A DNA stretch of 64,000 bases, taken from contig JBCCHE010000010.1 in assembly GCA_039028875.1 (NCBI GenBank), positions 54,984 to 118,983 on the forward strand, in the 5' to 3' direction. This document shows positions 61,559 through 64,000 of this stretch, piece after piece; the stretch's first letter is position 1, and every line of letters begins with the position of its first letter. The stretch comes from SG8-38 sp039028875 (GTDB taxonomy: Bacteria; Myxococcota_A; Polyangia; Polyangiales; Houyiibacteriaceae). Made by a program: the position numbers and the translations under genes. The notes under the pieces were generated by a model. The model did no database searches. It was not told where the DNA came from and worked only from the letters and a program-made list of their open reading frames with translations.

Positions 61559-63274
61559 CTACTCGAAGCGGTTTGTGCGTACCCAGTCGACGTTGGTGTC
61601 GACGCTGTGGAGCCAAATCGCGTGCGCGTGACGGTCCGCGTCGACGGCGATGATCGGAAAGCTCGCCGTTCGCTCGAGGTTGTCGATCAGCTCGGCATCC
61701 ATCCAGCCGGTGCCGGGATCGAGGCGGTTGCTCCACACGCTTCCCCAGCCTTCCCACTCCTGGCGCCAAACCACGAAGGCGTTGCCCGCCGAGTTTACGT
61801 CGAGCCTGGGGGTGACCGCGTCGCTGTCGCGCGGGTCTTCGAACACGCCGACCATCTCGGGCGGAATCGGGTCTTCGATGAGCTCCGGCGTGCCCCATCC
61901 GGATCCGGGTGTGTATTGCACGGCATAGATGTTCGAGAAATCGGGGTCGACTTGCGCCCACACCGCGTACGCGATTCCTGAGCCGTCGACCCCGACGTCG
62001 GGGGCGCCTTTGTCGTCGGCATCGTAGTTGTCGATCCGCACCGGGTCTTCCCAGGCCGTCCCAGAGAAACGCACGCTCCAAATGTCGGCGCGCGTTTCAC
62101 CGGGCTGTCGCCAGACCAAGAACGCGTCTCCGCCCGGCCCGACCGTCAGCCGTTGCTGCGTTACGTCGGTGGTTTCGTCGTCTTTGATGATTTCGGCGGT
62201 CCCCCATCCGGAGCCTGCCGTGTAGCGGTTGGCCCAGACGACGTCGCCGTCGATCAGGGGCCGTACCCACAGCGCGATCGCGTTGCCGTCGTCGTCCATC
62301 CCAAGCCGAAGCCCGTTTCCAATCAGCAGGCCTCCTGCGGGGTTCGGGTCGATCGCCGCCGCCGTCCCCCAACCACTCCCGGGCTCGTAGCGGTTGGCCC
62401 AAACCAACTGCTCATTGTTCTCCATGTCGCGTTGCACCCAGATCGCAATCGCATTGCCGTTCGGGTCGGCCGCCACAACGGGGTCGCTAGCGGGCGTCAC
62501 GTCGCCGGTTTGGATCAGCTCTGAGTTGCCCCAGCCTTCGTCGACCGTGTAGCGATTGCTCCAGATCGACGCCGTGAACCCGTCGTCGCTCCGCTCCCAT
62601 ACCGCAAACCCGTTGCCTGCAGCATCGACTGCGAGGCTCGGCGCCGATGCGCCCCCGCCCCCGCCGTCGATAGGCTCCGGCTCGCCCCAGGTGTCGCGTC
62701 GGGTGTATCGGTTCGCGTAGATCGAGCTGCCGCCTGGCTCTTCGTAAGTCCATACGGCGAGCCCATTGAGCTGGGCATCGAGCGCAACCTGAGGCTCGCT
62801 CGAGGTCCCGGTGTTGGTCGTCTCGATCCAATCGTCCATACCCCATTCGCTGTCGAGCGTTCGAAAGCTCCACACGAAGTCTTCTTGGAGGCTCACGCCT
62901 TGGGCAACGAGACGCGTGGTGATGGTGGCCGTGTAACCCGTAATCACCTCGAGCGGTTCGTCGGGCTCGAGGACGGCGACCGTTGGGTCGTCTTCGTCGC
63001 CGCCGACCGAGAGGGTACCGCTCACCGGCGTGCCGTCTTCGGAGACCACGAAGAAGGTGTTCTCGGTCAAAGTCGTGGGATCGATCTCCGCGTCGACCTG
63101 GAACCCGATTCGGACTGCGACCGTGTTCTCGGTGCTATCCGGCGGCGGCGCGGTCTGCACGACCAGCAGAAACTCGCCTGGCCCATCGTCCCCGCTGCCA
63201 CCCCCTTTGCATCCGTATCCGAACGAAAGCGGCGCGATCAACGCCAGCGCGCAAGCTAAACCACGGGCAACCAT
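61559..63274 (-). CDS. Lipoprotein with Ig-like domain and eight WANRYT repeats
   Basis: The 571-residue lipoprotein has a signal ending 'APLSFGYGCKGGG'. An SbsA/Big_5-like Ig domain follows ('PPPDSTENTVAVRIGFQVDA', about residues 40-145). Then eight repeats of 50-60 residues occur with the pattern 'VDxxGNAxAVW', about 10 residues, '(V/I)WANRYTxGxGWGxAE(x)I', for example 'GNAIAIWVQ', 'QLVWANRYEPGSGWG'. This is probably one beta-propeller with eight blades on the cell surface, possibly carbohydrate- or protein-binding. No catalytic motif is visible. The downstream gene is convergent. Confidence 0.7.
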   Translation of the reverse strand: MVARGLACALALIAPLSFGYGCKGGGSGDDGPGEFLLVVQTAPPPDSTENTVAVRIGFQVDAEIDPTTLTENTFFVVSEDGTPVSGTLSVGGDEDDPTVAVLEPDEPLEVITGYTATITTRLVAQGVSLQEDFVWSFRTLDSEWGMDDWIETTNTGTSSEPQVALDAQLNGLAVWTYEEPGGSSIYANRYTRRDTWGEPEPIDGGGGGASAPSLAVDAAGNGFAVWERSDDGFTASIWSNRYTVDEGWGNSELIQTGDVTPASDPVVAADPNGNAIAIWVQRDMENNEQLVWANRYEPGSGWGTAAAIDPNPAGGLLIGNGLRLGMDDDGNAIALWVRPLIDGDVVWANRYTAGSGWGTAEIIKDDETTDVTQQRLTVGPGGDAFLVWRQPGETRADIWSVRFSGTAWEDPVRIDNYDADDKGAPDVGVDGSGIAYAVWAQVDPDFSNIYAVQYTPGSGWGTPELIEDPIPPEMVGVFEDPRDSDAVTPRLDVNSAGNAFVVWRQEWEGWGSVWSNRLDPGTGWMDAELIDNLERTASFPIIAVDADRHAHAIWLHSVDTNVDWVRTNRFE

Positions 63275-63418
63275 AAGACCTCCTGTAACGAAGAGATATT
63301 ACTCCTAGCACGGCGCGAAGCTGTGACCAAGACACGTTTCAGCCCGTGAATTGCAGGCGATACGCGATCCGCGGGAACGGTAATGTGGGATACGAACCGA
63401 CGTCTCAGCGGCAGGAGA

Positions 63419-64000
63419 CTAGAGACAGTTGATGATGCCGGAGACCGAGCTGTTGCAGTTAACGAAATTGTCGTCCGACACCGTGATCGTGATGGTGTGT
63501 GTCCCGAGGGTATCGCAGGTATAGGTCGTGGCGGGTGCGGTCGGGTCGGTGATCGTCCCGTTGGTGGCGGTCCACAAGAAATCGATCGGGTCTCCGTTGG
63601 CGTCGGTCGCGCTGGACGACAGGTTGATGGGATCGCTGCCTGTTACCTGAAGGGGTGAGATTGTCGCGCCCGTCAACTCCGCACACGTGTTGCCGGCCGT
63701 GATGGGGCACGAGGGAAGGTCTGCAGTCGGGGTCGGGCAAACGACGTCGGTCGTGAGGGTGCATGGTGCGGTCGCACAGTCTCCATCGACGAGGCAGCCT
63801 TCACCCGAGGCACAGATGCCGCCGGCCGTGGCCTGGGCACACTGAATCGGGACGAAGAGGCCCGATGCGTTGACGCGGATGCCGATCGGTGCCGCCGGGT
63901 TCGCGAAGACCGCTGCTGGAAGGTCGTAGCAACCATCCGGCATGAACGGATCCTGGCAGTCCGGAGCAGCCGCCGGGCAGGTCACGAGACCTGGCACGCC
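63419..64000 (-). CDS. Modular lipoprotein paralogue, 3' part
   Basis: The gene continues beyond the right edge; 193 codons and the stop are visible. The first 100 residues are highly similar to the last 100 residues of the large modular lipoprotein ('GCYDLPAAVFANPAAPIGIR', 'CASGEGCLVDGDCATAPCTL'). After 'PSCPITAGNTCAELTGATIS' it continues with an Ig-like module ('TNGTITDPTAPATTYTC', 'THTITITVSDDNFVNC') that in the other paralogue lies near the N-terminus. It therefore has the same parts in a different order. The stop follows 'IINCL'. Confidence 0.7.
   Translation of the reverse strand, partial: GVPGLVTCPAAAPDCQDPFMPDGCYDLPAAVFANPAAPIGIRVNASGLFVPIQCAQATAGGICASGEGCLVDGDCATAPCTLTTDVVCPTPTADLPSCPITAGNTCAELTGATISPLQVTGSDPINLSSSATDANGDPIDFLWTATNGTITDPTAPATTYTCDTLGTHTITITVSDDNFVNCNSSVSGIINCL

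Noticed and set aside
1..64000. Search for tRNA, rRNA, riboswitches, insertion sequences or a toxin-antitoxin or phage-defence system
   Set aside because: I saw no sequence or gene set that supports any of these; all sizeable open frames with protein-like composition are accounted for by other functions.

Overview
The window looks like a chromosomal segment of a GC-rich, Gram-negative, probably Myxococcota (myxobacterial) genome. The evidence is many predicted lipoproteins with Gly/Ser/Asp-rich linkers behind the lipid-anchored Cys, a Ser/Thr kinase with a PEGA tail, long Cys-rich modular surface proteins, multi-copy acyl-CoA dehydrogenases and TetR regulators. This assignment is inferred from gene content; there is no rRNA to test it. 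I see no rRNA, tRNA, CRISPR array, prophage, transposase or origin. Genes are densely packed on both strands. Only one gene-free stretch exceeds about 300 bases (60507-60863).

Left part (1-20 kb): the 3' end of an AraC-type regulator, a TM2 membrane protein, a secreted metzincin-like lipoprotein, a luciferase-like oxidoreductase, a GT87-type membrane glycosyltransferase, gpsA with a VOC protein, a DUF2852-like protein behind a TetR regulator, a small Glu/Ala-rich protein followed by a RidA-like remnant, a CAP-domain protein, a class C beta-lactamase-like hydrolase, a GNAT enzyme with an orphan TRAP solute-binding protein, a lipoprotein alkylsulfatase, an MFS transporter, a PEGA-tailed kinase and a YtcJ-like amidohydrolase. 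A short lipoprotein ending in Glu-Gly-Ser-Cys-Gly repeats (19778-20032) resembles HvfA-type metallophore RiPP precursors.

Middle (20-34 kb): two acyl-CoA dehydrogenases, a diheme cytochrome c fused to a DM13 domain, a two-domain fatty acyl-CoA reductase (long-chain alcohol or wax ester synthesis) with its own TetR gene, a beta-propeller/cytochrome-like lipoprotein, a membrane-fused spermidine-synthase-like protein, thrH, fxsA and a double FKBP lipoprotein.

Envelope glycan block (34-43 kb): a polyprenyl-phosphate GT2, a GT39-like membrane transferase, a membrane-anchored PA14 protein, a DUF2079 membrane protein, an AglD/UPF0104 flippase-like protein and a fusion of an FrhB-like iron-sulfur domain with a polysaccharide pyruvyl transferase. 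Together they could build or decorate a lipid-linked surface glycan.

Carotenoid block (45-55 kb): after a pirin/glutathionyl-hydroquinone reductase pair with a divergent LysR gene, a CrtU-like desaturase/methylase gene diverges from a tightly coupled crtY(L)-crtE-crtI-crtB operon that runs on into a D-aminoacylase-like amidohydrolase. This gene set would predict beta-ring and possibly aromatic carotenoids.

Right part (55-64 kb): five modular predicted lipoproteins on the minus strand and one small lipoprotein on the plus strand. Three of the five share an uncharacterised Cys-containing domain of about 300 residues combined with Gly-Ala repeats, repeated 'DCPQDxNECT' Cys-rich units and Ig-like 'TTYTC' modules in different orders. 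The last one runs off the right edge.
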